Shown: positions 8,731 through 17,897 of the stretch, piece after piece
Numbering within the stretch: position 1 is the first letter of the stretch
Layout: the number at the start of each line of letters is the position of its first letter
Origin: Segatella copri
Lineage (GTDB): Bacteria; Bacteroidota; Bacteroidia; Bacteroidales; Bacteroidaceae
Assembly (NCBI RefSeq): GCF_026015295.1
Contig: NZ_JAPDUW010000001.1
Span: 1,240,001-1,304,000 of the forward strand
Length of the DNA: 64,000 nt
Direction: 5' to 3'
Made by a program: the position numbers and the translations under genes
Notes under the pieces: generated by a model
What the model saw: only the letters and a program-made list of their open reading frames with translations
Told to the model about the DNA's origin: nothing
Database searches by the model: none

Positions 8731-9591
8731 TTAATATGTCAAAATCTCCACACCTGTCTCTGTCATCACAAGCGTGTGCTCCCACTGCGCAGATGGCTTC
8801 TCATCACCAGTGATTACTTCCCATCCGTATGGATCGTCGGCATCGAGGAATACCTGCCAGGTTCCCATGTTAATCATTGGCTCGATGGTGAATACCATGC
8901 CCGGAACGAGCAGCATGCCAGTGCCTCTATGACCATAGTGAAGAACCTCAGGCTCTTCATGGAACTGGCAACCTACGCCATGACCGCAAAGATCGCGAAC
9001 CACACCATAACCATACTTCTTGCAATGCTTCTCGATGGCATGACCGATATCACCTACGAACGAGTATGGCTTGGCAACCTCCATACCGATTTCCAGACAT
9101 TCCTTGGCTACGCGAACCAGCTGCTCCTTTTCAGGAGTAGTCTTGCCGCCAACGATGAACATACGGCTGGCGTCAGCGTAATAGCCATCTACGATGGTTG
9201 TCATGTCCACATTGATGATATCGCCCTCTTCGAGCACATCCTCTTCCTTAGGAATACCATGGCAAACCACTTCGTTGATAGAGGTACAAACGCTCTTAGG
9301 ATAGCCTTCGTAATTGAGACACGCAGGAATGGCATTATGATCCTTGCAATACTGCATGCAGAGATCATCAATCTCCTGGGTGTTGATTCCCGGACGGATC
9401 ATCTCGGCTACCGCATCAAGACAACCGGTGTTTACGACACCACTCTTGCGGATGCCTTCTATCTGTTCTGGAGTTTTAATCAAGTCACGGGTTGGAACAA
9501 GTTTACCCTTGTTTTCCCAAAACATTACCTGCTTGTCGAGCTCTGTAAGAGGCTGACCTGGCAAGCAATGCCATCTTTTCTTCTTAATCAT
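8731..9591 (-). CDS. map: Type I methionine aminopeptidase
   Basis: 286 residues. It removes the initiator methionine from nascent proteins. The five metal ligands are visible in VDMTTIVDGYYADASR (two Asp), CGHGVGCQFHEEP (His), TIEPMI (Glu) and EHTLVMTE (Glu); HGIP holds the conserved substrate-side His. An N-terminal extension of about 40 residues with a tryptophan-rich start (KKKRWHCLPGQ) precedes the catalytic core; it lacks a Cys-rich zinc motif. First gene of the map-tsaD-cinA operon. Confidence 0.95.
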   Translation of the reverse strand: MIKKKRWHCLPGQPLTELDKQVMFWENKGKLVPTRDLIKTPEQIEGIRKSGVVNTGCLDAVAEMIRPGINTQEIDDLCMQYCKDHNAIPACLNYEGYPKSVCTSINEVVCHGIPKEEDVLEEGDIINVDMTTIVDGYYADASRMFIVGGKTTPEKEQLVRVAKECLEIGMEVAKPYSFVGDIGHAIEKHCKKYGYGVVRDLCGHGVGCQFHEEPEVLHYGHRGTGMLLVPGMVFTIEPMINMGTWQVFLDADDPYGWEVITGDEKPSAQWEHTLVMTETGVEILTY

Positions 9592-9619
9592 TGTATTATG
9601 TATTTAATATTTGCGACTG

Positions 9620-9650
9620 CAAAAGTACATTTTTTATTGCAGAGCACAAA
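9620..9650 (-). promoter_or_regulatory. Promoter of map-tsaD-cinA
   Basis: Minus-strand TACTTTTG (9620-9627) and TTTG (9647-9650), spaced by 19 bp: a full match to the Bacteroidota TTTG/TAnnTTTG consensus, about 30 bp before the map ATG. Confidence 0.75.
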
Positions 9651-9661
9651 ATAAAATGGCA

Positions 9662-9687
9662 ATTATTTGCATTTTAGTGCAAATAAT
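9662..9687 (-). terminator. AT-rich hairpin after the HAD gene
   Basis: Perfect 10-bp arms ATTATTTGCA / TGCAAATAAT around a 6-base loop, 13 bp past the stop of the HAD gene and upstream of the map promoter. Probably a minus-strand terminator with a T-rich tail; an operator for map is the alternative. Confidence 0.5.
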
Positions 9688-9699
9688 CACCACAAATAA

Positions 9700-10320
9700 T
9701 TACTTCAAATGCTCGTAAATCTTATCGCACCAGTCTTCTCCATTCTGCGGACAATAAGTAAACAGTCCCAGTTCAGAGGCTGCACAGCAGTTACGGGGAC
9801 CATCATCAATAAACAGACACTCCTCTGGCATAATCTTCTCCTGAGAAAGGACATAACGGAAGAAATTCTCATCCGGCTTCATATACTTTACTTCATAAGA
9901 ACGGTACATCGCATCGAAATAATCGCCGATAGGATGACCGTCGCCGGAGAACGCCTCGCTGTCTACCCAGGCTGATACATAAGGGTTGGTATTGCTGAGC
10001 AAGATTACACGGTAGCCCTGCTTCTTAAGATTGCGGAGAGTAACCAGATTGCGTTCTGGAATTTCCTTCATGTAGCCCAGCCAGCAATGCTGCAGTTCCT
10101 CGAAGGTTACCTCGCGGCCAATCTTCTTGCACACTTCCCGACGGTATTCCTCCTCGGAAATCTTGCCCTCTTCCAGCTGACCGTTTAAGCCAACCTGTTT
10201 ATAAGGGTCCATCTTCTCCGCAAACTCCTTCATACCCAACTCAATGAAACGTTTGCCTGCCTCATTCTCGTCGAGGGTGATGATGACACCACCCATATCA
10301 AAAATTACAGTTTTAATCAT
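9700..10320 (-). CDS. HAD superfamily hydrolase (YihX-like phosphatase)
   Basis: 206 residues. Motif I is FDMGGVI (nucleophile Asp near residue 8, the second Asp replaced by Gly as in YihX-type enzymes), motif II LLSNTNP, the motif III lysine lies in KYMKPDENFF, and motif IV is FIDDGPRNC. The small helical cap between motifs I and II fits the subclass I HADs. It probably acts on a small sugar phosphate or nucleotide; the substrate cannot be told. It starts 35 bp after metH and is likely the last gene of the unit that begins at 14157. Confidence 0.85.
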   Translation of the reverse strand: MIKTVIFDMGGVIITLDENEAGKRFIELGMKEFAEKMDPYKQVGLNGQLEEGKISEEEYRREVCKKIGREVTFEELQHCWLGYMKEIPERNLVTLRNLKKQGYRVILLSNTNPYVSAWVDSEAFSGDGHPIGDYFDAMYRSYEVKYMKPDENFFRYVLSQEKIMPEECLFIDDGPRNCCAASELGLFTYCPQNGEDWCDKIYEHLK

Positions 10321-10355
10321 ATAATTATCCTAAAAACGTTGTATTCTTTATCTTG

Positions 10356-13139
10356 TCAGAACAGCTCCAGTTTGTTCTTTCTAGCCTCTGAGAGCGAAGC
10401 TATCTTAGCCTGCTCTTCGTGATAGTCCTGGCGAAGTTTCTCGTAGCGTTCCTTCAGTTCCGCCTCAAACTTAGGACATTCAGCCTCGTTGAGGAAGCGG
10501 GCACAGATTCCGGCATTGAGCGATGCGTCCTTCACCCAGATGACCGGTCCGTCATATTCAGGCGCAATCTTCAGAGCCACATGCAGTTCGCTCGTCGTTG
10601 CCCCACCTACCATGATAGGAATGCGCAAACCAGCTTTCTGCATTTCCCGGGCCACATGAACCATTTCTTCAAGCGAAGGGGTGATAAGTCCGCTCAAACC
10701 GATTGCATCTACCTTTTCATCGATAGCTTTCTGTACAATCTGTTCGGCTGGAACCATCACACCTAAGTCGATGATTTCGTAATTGTTACATGACATAACC
10801 ACGCAGACGATGTTCTTTCCGATATCATGAACATCGCCCTTCACGGTTGCCATCAGAATCTTGCCGGCAGTTGTTGCTCCACCCTGTTTTTCTGCCTCGA
10901 TATGAGGCTGAAGGATAGAAACTGCCGATTTCATCGTGCGAGCCGTCTTGACAACCTGCGGCAAGAACATTTCGCCTTTTCCAAAAAGTTCACCTACCAG
11001 GTTCATGCCGTCCATCAGAGGACCCTCAATTACGTTTACGGCATGAGGATATTTGGCAAGTGCTTCATCAATATCCTGCTGCAGGAAATCGGTGATTCCC
11101 TTGCGCAGCGCATACTTCAGACGTTCTTCCACACTCTCCTTTCGCCATTCAGGAGCAGCCGGTTTCTTGGGAGCAACACCGCCTGCCTTAGCTGCAGCCT
11201 TGGCAGCATCAGCCTGGGCTTTTATCTCTGCCGCAAGCTCGATGAGTTCATCAGCTGCACCTTTTCTCCTATTCAGTACCACATCCTCTATGAGATGAAG
11301 CTGTTCTTCAGGAATTTTATTGTAATCCATTCTGGCTTTGGCATTTACAATACCAAAGTCCATACCTACCTGCTGGGCATGATGCAGGAAAACACAATGG
11401 ATAGCCTCACGGATATAAGTATTGCCACGGAATGAGAACGAGAGGTTACTGACACCTCCGCTGACATGTGCACCAGGCAGATTCTGATGAATCCACTCCG
11501 TTGCACGGATGAACTCAACGGCATAATTATCATGCTCCTCCATACCGGTAGCTATGGCTAGTACGTTCGGGTCGAAGATGATATCGAGCGGATTCATGCC
11601 CAACTTGTCTACCAGAAGATGATAAGCTCGTTCTGCTATCTCGATGCGGCGCTCGAAAGTGGTAGCCTGTCCTACTTCATCAAAACACATCACAACAACG
11701 GCTGCACCATAGCGCAACACATCGCGGGCATGAGAAAGGAATACTTCCTCACCCTCCTTCAAACTGATGGAATTGACAATGCACTTGCCCTGGCAGCACT
11801 TCAAGCCAGCCACGATGACGTCCCATTTGGAAGAGTCGATCATCACCGGAACCTTCGCAATATCAGGCTCAGCAGCAATCATATTCAGGAAATTAACCAT
11901 CTCGGCTTTCGCATCGAGCAAACCATCGTCCATATTCACGTCAACGACAGCTGCTCCATCAGCCACTTGCTTTCTGGCAATACCGATGGCTTCTTCATAA
12001 TTCTTTTCGTTAATCAAACGCAGGAACTTCCTGCTACCAGCCACGTTACAGCGTTCGCCCACATTGACAAACCGACTGGCGTCAACCGGCAAATGTACGG
12101 AATCATCGACCTGCAGAAGGTCTAATCCCGAGAGCCACATATACTTAGGTTTCTCCACCACTTGATGCGGCTTCTTACCCTCAGCTATACGGGCGTAATG
12201 TGCGATGAATTCAGGACTTGTACCGCAGCATCCGCCTATGATGTTCACGATGCCTTCATCGATGAATTCGGCTATTTGCGGAGCCATCGATTCGGCTGTC
12301 TCGTCATATTCGCCCATTTCGTTAGGCAAACCGGCATTAGGATGCGCACTAATATAATAAGGTGCAACCTGCGCCATGTGCTCGATGAAAGGTTTCATCT
12401 GAGGAGCACCAAAGGCACAGTTCATGCCGACAGAGAAGATAGGATAAGGAGAAAGCGAAGCAAGGAAAGCATCTACAGTCTGACCACTGAGCGTTCTGCC
12501 CGCCAGATCACTCACCGTAAGACTGATCATAACAGGCAACTCTACTCCATGTTTCTTCATCATGGTGAGCGCTGCATCTATCATCGCCTTGCAGTTGAGT
12601 GTATCAAAGATGGTTTCGATGAGAATCACGTCAGCACCGCCTTCAATAAGTCCGTCCACCTGTTCGCATACATCGGTGAAAAGCTCATCGTAGGTAATCT
12701 CGCGGGCGGCAGGATTGCTGACGTCCGGACTCATGGAACATGTCTTGTTGGTTGGTCCCACATCTCCTGCAACGAAGCGTGGTTTATCAGGCGTAGAAAA
12801 CTTATCGCATTCGATACGTGCCAGACGTGCACCCTCGAATGCCATTTCGCGGGCGCAGTTCTCCAGGTGATAATCAGCCTGCGAAATGCGCTGGCACGAA
12901 AAAGTATTCGCGGTAATAATATCGGCGCCAGCCTCCAGGTAGCGTCGGTAAATATCAGATATCACATCAGGACGAGTAATGTTGAGCATGTCGTTGTTGC
13001 CTTTCATCATACCCGGCAAATCGCGGAACCGCTCACCTCTGAAGTCTTCTTCTGTAAGATTATACTTCTGAATCTCAGTACCCATGGCACCATCAAGAAT
13101 CAGAATTTTCTCCTTTACAATCTCTCTTAAATTCTTCAT
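10356..13139 (-). CDS. metH: Cobalamin-dependent methionine synthase, lacking the reactivation domain
   Basis: 927 residues. It transfers a methyl group from methyltetrahydrofolate via cobalamin to homocysteine. Domains in order: homocysteine-binding barrel ([14 protein letters not shown] to [11 protein letters not shown] with the zinc cysteines), pterin-binding barrel ([16 protein letters not shown]), cobalamin cap, and cobalamin-binding domain with the [10 protein letters not shown] motif carrying the lower-ligand His. The protein ends soon after this domain, about 300 residues shorter than the E. coli enzyme (about 1,227), and lacks the C-terminal AdoMet-binding reactivation domain. A short charged linker ([11 protein letters not shown]) sits before the cap. 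No cobalamin riboswitch was recognised upstream; smpB is only 3 bp away. Confidence 0.95.
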   Translation of the reverse strand: MKNLREIVKEKILILDGAMGTEIQKYNLTEEDFRGERFRDLPGMMKGNNDMLNITRPDVISDIYRRYLEAGADIITANTFSCQRISQADYHLENCAREMAFEGARLARIECDKFSTPDKPRFVAGDVGPTNKTCSMSPDVSNPAAREITYDELFTDVCEQVDGLIEGGADVILIETIFDTLNCKAMIDAALTMMKKHGVELPVMISLTVSDLAGRTLSGQTVDAFLASLSPYPIFSVGMNCAFGAPQMKPFIEHMAQVAPYYISAHPNAGLPNEMGEYDETAESMAPQIAEFIDEGIVNIIGGCCGTSPEFIAHYARIAEGKKPHQVVEKPKYMWLSGLDLLQVDDSVHLPVDASRFVNVGERCNVAGSRKFLRLINEKNYEEAIGIARKQVADGAAVVDVNMDDGLLDAKAEMVNFLNMIAAEPDIAKVPVMIDSSKWDVIVAGLKCCQGKCIVNSISLKEGEEVFLSHARDVLRYGAAVVVMCFDEVGQATTFERRIEIAERAYHLLVDKLGMNPLDIIFDPNVLAIATGMEEHDNYAVEFIRATEWIHQNLPGAHVSGGVSNLSFSFRGNTYIREAIHCVFLHHAQQVGMDFGIVNAKARMDYNKIPEEQLHLIEDVVLNRRKGAADELIELAAEIKAQADAAKAAAKAGGVAPKKPAAPEWRKESVEERLKYALRKGITDFLQQDIDEALAKYPHAVNVIEGPLMDGMNLVGELFGKGEMFLPQVVKTARTMKSAVSILQPHIEAEKQGGATTAGKILMATVKGDVHDIGKNIVCVVMSCNNYEIIDLGVMVPAEQIVQKAIDEKVDAIGLSGLITPSLEEMVHVAREMQKAGLRIPIMVGGATTSELHVALKIAPEYDGPVIWVKDASLNAGICARFLNEAECPKFEAELKERYEKLRQDYHEEQAKIASLSEARKNKLELF

Positions 13140-13142
13140 TGT

Positions 13143-13622
13143 CTAAAAGTGCTTGATTGCTCTATCCATCTCCCTTCTGTCTTCCTTTTCTTTCAGAGTC
13201 TGGCGCTTGTCATACTCCTTCTTTCCCTTACAGAGGGCAATATCCACCTTGGCTCTACCGTGATTATCGATAAAGATGAGGGTTGGAACAATGGTGAAAC
13301 CAGGCTGCTTGCTGTCCTCTTCAAGACGGCGCAATTCGCGCTTGGTGAGAAGAAGCTTGCGGTCGCGGCGAGCCTCATGATTGCTGAAAGAACCATAAAA
13401 ATAAGGAGAGATGTTCATTCCCTTGACCCAAAGTTCGCCCTGATAGAAATCGCAATAACAATCTACCAGCGAAGCCTTTCCGCCACGGATTGACTTTATC
13501 TCTGTACCCGTAAGCACAATGCCTGCGGTATAAGTATCAACGAAGAAGTACTCGAACGAAGCCTTCTTGTTGCGTATCTGTATCGGACTCTTCTTACGGA
13601 GTTCCTGTTCTTGCTTGTTCAT
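13143..13622 (-). CDS. smpB: SsrA-binding protein SmpB
   Basis: 159 residues from the ATG at 13622 ([20 protein letters not shown]). It binds tmRNA and delivers it to stalled ribosomes. [32 protein letters not shown] and the basic C-terminal tail ([20 protein letters not shown]) are family signatures. The open frame extends 174 bases upstream into the neighbouring gene's region, but that stretch reads antisense-like and the conserved N-terminus begins at 13622. Between the DMP19-like gene (25 bp upstream) and metH (3 bp downstream). Confidence 0.95.
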   Translation of the reverse strand: MNKQEQELRKKSPIQIRNKKASFEYFFVDTYTAGIVLTGTEIKSIRGGKASLVDCYCDFYQGELWVKGMNISPYFYGSFSNHEARRDRKLLLTKRELRRLEEDSKQPGFTIVPTLIFIDNHGRAKVDIALCKGKKEYDKRQTLKEKEDRREMDRAIKHF

Positions 13623-13647
13623 ATATATATAATAATGTATTATAAGT

Positions 13648-14157
13648 TTATAGTTTGACAATTTCGCAGAAATTGTCGATATGATCATCGATGTAGAAGG
13701 CAACCTTGCTGGTCCACTCTTCTTCGTTCTCAACGAACTCATCGTCAAAATCATCAAACTCAGGAAATTTTTCGTAGAGCGCCATAAACTCCTCATCGGT
13801 CAGATCGCGCTCAATCTCCTCATGGTTTGTCTTATACAGGAAATGACTCTTCTTGATGAGTTTGGCGAGTTCTGTCAATCCCCAGTTTTTAAACGCCTTG
13901 TCGGTAGGGTTCTTCCAGAGGAAAGCACCGTAACCGTTATGTATGAGCTGAACCATTCCGCCATCCATCATCTCCTCATGCAGGATATCCCAAGCCAGAA
14001 GAGTAATCTGGTCGCTGTTGAGCTGCGCCATGGTTTCGGCAGTCAGTTCACCACCAATCGCTTCGCGGATAGCGTCCACGAAAGCCTTTACAAATTCATC
14101 CATGCCCGCCTCGGCAGCATGCTGAAGCTTGGCATCGTTTATCTTTACTTCGATCAT
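13648..14157 (-). CDS. DMP19/DUF4375-like protein
   Basis: 169 residues, acidic. The pattern [34 protein letters not shown] with [12 protein letters not shown] matches proteins annotated DMP19/DUF4375, a family named after a shrimp DNA-mimic protein. The C-terminal third is strongly acidic ([18 protein letters not shown]). The molecular role in bacteria is unknown; the DNA-mimic idea is only by family name. First gene of the run leading to smpB, metH and the HAD gene, with its own -7 box at 14186. Confidence 0.7.
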   Translation of the reverse strand: MIEVKINDAKLQHAAEAGMDEFVKAFVDAIREAIGGELTAETMAQLNSDQITLLAWDILHEEMMDGGMVQLIHNGYGAFLWKNPTDKAFKNWGLTELAKLIKKSHFLYKTNHEEIERDLTDEEFMALYEKFPEFDDFDDEFVENEEEWTSKVAFYIDDHIDNFCEIVKL

Positions 14158-14185
14158 AATCTACAAAATTGCAATTTTCAGTTTG

Positions 14186-14217
14186 CAAAGATACATGAAA
14201 TTGTGCATAAACCCAAG
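14186..14217 (-). promoter_or_regulatory. Promoter upstream of the DMP19-like gene
   Basis: Minus-strand TATCTTTG (14186-14193) is a perfect -7 box. A three-of-four match to TTTG (CTTG, 14214-14217) lies 20 bp upstream. It likely drives the DMP19-smpB-metH-HAD run. Confidence 0.6.
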
Positions 14218-14263
14218 AAAAAATCTAAATATTAGGTTAAAGAGTTAAAAAGAATACCCAATT

Positions 14264-14296
14264 TTAGGTATTTTCCGGATTTTTTTTGTACTTTTG
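14264..14296 (+). promoter_or_regulatory. Promoter of the scaffold/GGGtGRT unit
   Basis: TACTTTTG (14289-14296) is a perfect -7 box; TTAG at 14264-14267 is a weak -33 at 21 bp. The predicted leader is about 95 bases, longer than most here, and may contain regulatory structure. Confidence 0.6.
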
Positions 14297-14398
14297 TGCT
14301 CGGAATTGAGGTGATGGCACCGATGTTTCAGCAAAACAATATGAATTAAGTACAGAACTTTATACTTATAATATTCATTAATATAAAATTTAGCGAAT

Positions 14399-15100
14399 AT
14401 GATCTATTCTAAAGAAGTAGACAACATGTGCGTTGTCGCTAAGGGTCCTAACCACGGACCAGCTCCAATTCCTGAAGAGGGAAAATGGATTCAGGCAAAA
14501 GAGATCAAAGACATCTCTGGTTATACTCACGGTGTGGGTTGGTGTGCTCCTCAGCAGGGTGCTTGCAAGCTCTCTTTGAACATCAAGGAAGGCGTTATTC
14601 AGGAGGCTCTTGTTGAGACTATCGGTTGTACTGGTATGACTCACTCAGCTGCTATGGCTTCTGAGATTCTCCCAGGCAAGACTATTCTTGAGGCTTTGAA
14701 CACTGACCTCGTATGCGATGCTATCAATACAGCTATGCGCGAGCTCTTCCTCCAGATTGTTTACGGTCGTAGCCAGAGCGCTTTCTCTGAGGGCGGTCTC
14801 GTTATCGGTGCAGGTCTTGAGGACTTGGGTAAGGGTCTTCGTTCACAGACTGGTACTCTCTATGGTACTGTAGCTAAGGGTACACGTTACCTCGAGTTGA
14901 CAGAGGGTTACATCACAAAGCAGTTCCTCGATAAGGACAGCCAGGTTTGTGGTTATGAGTATGTTCACCTCGGCAAGATGATGGAAGCTATCAAGAACGG
15001 TATGGACGCTAACGAGGCTGTCAAGAAGTTCACAGGTAGCTACGGTCGTACAACTGCTGAGCAGGGTGTTGTTAAAGCTATTGATCCACGTAAAGAATAA
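14399..15100 (+). CDS. NifU/IscU-like iron-sulfur scaffold family protein, degenerate
   Basis: 233 residues. Residues 55-101 resemble the IscU/NifU scaffold core: GACKLSLNIKEGVIQEALVE, then GCTGMTHSAAMASEILPGKT, matching the GCGaAiASSS...GKT pattern. Cys56 and Cys77 could correspond to the first two cluster ligands, but the CGD aspartate is missing and no Cys is seen at the third ligand position; other cysteines are 11, 49, 106 and 184. A C-terminal region of about 100 residues is outside the IscU core. Database annotations usually call this an Fe-S scaffold protein, but the function is not established. It is followed 15 bp later by the GGGtGRT gene. GGT, GCT and CGT codons dominate, implying high expression. 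Confidence 0.7.
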   Translation: MIYSKEVDNMCVVAKGPNHGPAPIPEEGKWIQAKEIKDISGYTHGVGWCAPQQGACKLSLNIKEGVIQEALVETIGCTGMTHSAAMASEILPGKTILEALNTDLVCDAINTAMRELFLQIVYGRSQSAFSEGGLVIGAGLEDLGKGLRSQTGTLYGTVAKGTRYLELTEGYITKQFLDKDSQVCGYEYVHLGKMMEAIKNGMDANEAVKKFTGSYGRTTAEQGVVKAIDPRKE

Positions 15101-15115
15101 TAAGGAGATACAGAT

Positions 15116-16129
15116 ATGATTAGAAAAGTAAGTTACGAAAGTCAGGAACGTCGCGAGAAGCAGGTTCTTGCTGCTCTTAATGCTAACGGTATCAAGAGCT
15201 TGGAAGAGGCTAATCAAATCTGCGAGGACGCAGGTGTTGACCCTTATCAGATGTGTGAAGATACTCAGCGTATCTGCTTCGAGAACGCTAAGTGGGCGTA
15301 TGTAGCTGGTGCTGCTATCGCTATCAAGAAAGGTGTTAAGACTGCTGCTGATGCAGCTGAGGCTATCGGTATCGGTTTGCAGGCTTTCTGCATCCCAGGT
15401 TCTGTAGCTGACGACCGTAAGGTTGGTCTTGGTCACGGTAACTTGGCTGCTCGTTTGCTCCGTGAGGAGACTCAGTGCTTCGCTTTCTTGGCTGGTCACG
15501 AGTCTTTCGCTGCTGCTGAGGGTGCTATCAAGATTGCTGAGATGGCAAACAAGGTTCGCAAGAACCCATTGCGCGTTATCTTGAACGGTCTTGGTAAGGA
15601 TGCTGCTCAGATCATCAGCCGCATCAACGGTTTCACATACGTACAGACAAAGTTCGACTACTATACAGGTGAGTTGAAGGTTGTTAACCGCATCGCTTAC
15701 AGCGATGGTCCACGTGCTAAGGTTAACTGCTATGGCGCTGACGACGTTCGCGAGGGTGTTGCTATCAACTGGAGCGAGGATGTAGATGTATCTATCACTG
15801 GTAACTCTACAAACCCTACACGTTTCCAGCACCCAGTAGCTGGTACATACAAGAAGGAGCGTATTGCTGCTGGTAAGCCATACTTCTCAGTAGCTTCTGG
15901 TGGTGGTACAGGTCGTACTTTGCACCCAGATAACATGGCTGCTGGTCCTGCTTCTTACGGTATGACTGATACTATGGGTCGTATGCACTCAGACGCTCAG
16001 TTCGCAGGTTCTTCTTCAGTTCCTGCTCACGTAGAGATGATGGGCTTCCTCGGTATGGGTAACAACCCTATGGTAGGTGCTACTGTTGCTATTGCCGTAG
16101 CTATCGACCTCGCTATCAACAAGAAGTAA
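15116..16129 (+). CDS. GGGtGRT protein (uncharacterised conserved family)
   Basis: 337 residues with the diagnostic SGGGTGRTLHPDN at residues 261-273, followed by GPASYGMTDTMGRMHSD and the small-residue-rich end (NNPMVGATVAIAVAIDLAINKK). Six cysteines (36, 47, 54, 92, 121, 205) include a cluster at 36/47/54. No signal peptide; a soluble cytoplasmic protein is likely. The function is unknown. Coupling to an Fe-S scaffold-like protein, strong codon bias and a dedicated promoter and terminator suggest an abundant two-component enzyme or cluster-carrying system. Confidence 0.85.
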   Translation: MIRKVSYESQERREKQVLAALNANGIKSLEEANQICEDAGVDPYQMCEDTQRICFENAKWAYVAGAAIAIKKGVKTAADAAEAIGIGLQAFCIPGSVADDRKVGLGHGNLAARLLREETQCFAFLAGHESFAAAEGAIKIAEMANKVRKNPLRVILNGLGKDAAQIISRINGFTYVQTKFDYYTGELKVVNRIAYSDGPRAKVNCYGADDVREGVAINWSEDVDVSITGNSTNPTRFQHPVAGTYKKERIAAGKPYFSVASGGGTGRTLHPDNMAAGPASYGMTDTMGRMHSDAQFAGSSSVPAHVEMMGFLGMGNNPMVGATVAIAVAIDLAINKK

Positions 16130-16152
16130 TTTCTTTGAGATACAAAACATAT

Positions 16153-16188
16153 AAAAGCCTTGAGAATCAGCTGATTCTCAAGGCTTTT
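16153..16188 (+). terminator. Terminator of the scaffold/GGGtGRT unit
   Basis: A perfect palindrome with 18-bp arms (AAAAGCCTTGAGAATCAG and its complement, 16153-16170/16171-16188), 24 bp after the stop and followed by a T-rich run. Confidence 0.9.
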
Positions 16189-16196
16189 TCTTAATT

Positions 16197-16322
16197 TATC
16201 CTACTGGAATAATCTTATATCTTACTGGAATAAAAAATTATCTCTCGGAGATATTTTTTTATCTTTCGGAGATATTCTTCTATCTTTCGGAGAAAATAAT
16301 TTATCCTACAGTATTTCTATTC
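16197..16322. repeat. Six-unit tandem array with exact 21-bp period
   Basis: Units start at 16197, 16218, 16239, 16260, 16281 and 16302, each opening TATCYTWC or a close variant (TATCCTACTGG, TATCTTACTGG, TATCTCTCGG, TATCTTTCGG twice, TATCCTACAG). The array fills the whole space between the upstream terminator and the stop codon of the convergent flippase gene at 16323. Unit sequences diverge but the spacing does not. Confidence 0.8.
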
Positions 16323-17807
16323 TTATCTAACCAGTTTTCTAATTTTCCTAAAACTAAACGATGTACTCATGAGTACAATGATTACGCCAATCAGCCAGTA
16401 AAGCCAATCACGATAACTGATCATGAAAACCAGGAACAACACCAGGAGCAGAATCAGAAGCTGAAAGATACAGAATCTGAAACCAAGAGCGGATAAACGA
16501 TAACCATAAACGGCCCTGCTGAAAATCAAGACGGCAATGGTCTCTATGGCATAAGCCACAGCAATACCCCCTCCTACTCCTCTCAATCCATCTAACTGAT
16601 AACCAGCTATTTCACAGATTATCAGCAAGATAACACAAAAACTTTCCTGAATGAGAAATAGCCTGGAATCGCCTCTTGACAACGGGAGATATTCTATCGG
16701 AAGATAAACGGCCTTGAACAACATGGCAACAGCAGCAAGCTGAGTCATCTGAAGCATCCCCATAAACTGGGCATTGTATAATATCGGAATAATGAGAGGC
16801 AGACCTAAAATGATAGCTGCAACGATAGGCCCCAGCAACAGGACATTCATTTCAAGTTGGCGGTTCACACAGAGATTGCGCTCTTTAACAGACTCCTCGT
16901 TTTTTCTGGAACCCGAAATGCCGGAGAGACGGGGATAAAAATCCTGATCCATGACCGAGAACACCATTCCCGCATAAACAAAGACAATCGTTATACCGGC
17001 ATTGAAAAGTCCGACAACTTCCAGATCGCCTTGTTGGTTCAAAAAGGCACGAATCAGAAATTCGCATCCGCTATTCATCAAACCCGAAAGTACAAATGCC
17101 CCGCCAAGTCGCAAAAGTGGGAAACCTGCAACTAGCGTCATTTTTCGCATATTTACGCCCCACCCTACAACTCGTCGGGAATATCGAAAATTCAGAGCCC
17201 ATTGCATAAATGCCAAAATGAACAGAACGGGCAGAATACCTCTCTCACCAAATATCCAATAAACCGGAACCGAAACCAAAAGCAGAAGAATAGCCAGAAG
17301 ACTTGCCTGCATCGCCAACGCACGCAACTGTCCGGTAGCTTTCAGAATGGCAGTTTCACCTCCAGCCAGAATCGTGAAGAAAATGGTTGGTGCCAGGAGA
17401 ATGAAATGTAGCGTATGATTGCCCCAGGAAAAAGTAAACCCATTGAGTAACGGACCCAGAAGAACACAGACGATGGCTCCGAAAAATGCAGCAAGCAGAC
17501 TATAGGTGCGGACAAGAAGAACCGCCCCGGCGATATCAGCCTTTTCGGACTGCGATTCATCTGCAGTATGTTCCTTTTCTGAAATAAATTTAACACCACT
17601 TGTAGGAATGCCGAAATTACACGCAGAACTGAGAACAGATATCGTTGAGCTGAAAAGAGACAGCAGTCCCATTCCAGAAGGTCCGAGGAAGAGCGCCGTA
17701 AATTTATTGCGCAAAACTCCTACAAGAATTCCCAATCCTTGCACACTGCCAAACAATCCTGTATATTTCAGAATATGCGAATAACTGTTTTCCTTTTTAT
17801 CACCCAT
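16323..17807 (-). CDS. Wzx-like polysaccharide flippase (MOP superfamily)
   Basis: About 494 residues from the ATG at 17807 (MGDKKENSYSHILKYTGLFG); a start five codons upstream is possible. Twelve or more hydrophobic helices and the N-terminal GLFGSVQGLGILVGVLRNKFTALFLGPSGMGLLSLF are typical of O-antigen or lipid-linked oligosaccharide translocases, which flip undecaprenyl-linked glycans across the inner membrane. It stands alone between the rpsP terminator and the convergent GGGtGRT unit, not in a glycan cluster. Its 3' end abuts the 21-bp repeat array. Confidence 0.85.
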   Translation of the reverse strand: MGDKKENSYSHILKYTGLFGSVQGLGILVGVLRNKFTALFLGPSGMGLLSLFSSTISVLSSACNFGIPTSGVKFISEKEHTADESQSEKADIAGAVLLVRTYSLLAAFFGAIVCVLLGPLLNGFTFSWGNHTLHFILLAPTIFFTILAGGETAILKATGQLRALAMQASLLAILLLLVSVPVYWIFGERGILPVLFILAFMQWALNFRYSRRVVGWGVNMRKMTLVAGFPLLRLGGAFVLSGLMNSGCEFLIRAFLNQQGDLEVVGLFNAGITIVFVYAGMVFSVMDQDFYPRLSGISGSRKNEESVKERNLCVNRQLEMNVLLLGPIVAAIILGLPLIIPILYNAQFMGMLQMTQLAAVAMLFKAVYLPIEYLPLSRGDSRLFLIQESFCVILLIICEIAGYQLDGLRGVGGGIAVAYAIETIAVLIFSRAVYGYRLSALGFRFCIFQLLILLLVLFLVFMISYRDWLYWLIGVIIVLMSTSFSFRKIRKLVR

Positions 17808-17824
17808 AATCAAAAGAAACAAAA

Positions 17825-17860
17825 AAAAGGTTGGATTTCCCGAAAGAGAAATTCAACCTT
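17825..17860 (-). terminator. Terminator of rpsP
   Basis: Arms AAAGGTTGgATTTC / GAAATtCAACCTTT (one mismatch), followed on the minus strand by a T-run. It sits 38 bp past the rpsP stop, just before the flippase start. Confidence 0.8.
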
Positions 17861-17897
17861 TATACTTTAAAATCTCAAAAGAAGATTCTGTCGAAGA

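Noticed and set aside
10356..13200. Cobalamin riboswitch controlling metH
   Set aside because: smpB ends 3 bp before metH, leaving no room; no B12-box-like sequence was noticed upstream of the operon.
14843..15832. Long open frame of 329 codons on the minus strand across the scaffold/GGGtGRT genes
   Set aside because: It overlaps two conserved genes entirely, has Ser/Leu/Thr-rich composition expected from the complement of GGT/GCT/GAT-type codons, and no promoter or conserved motif.
16197..16322. Possible coding heptapeptide repeat in the 21-bp array (YLSEIFF-like)
   Set aside because: The plus frame is open but has no start codon and follows directly after a strong terminator.
16197..16322. 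CRISPR array
   Set aside because: Units are contiguous without spacers, diverged from each other, and no cas genes are present.
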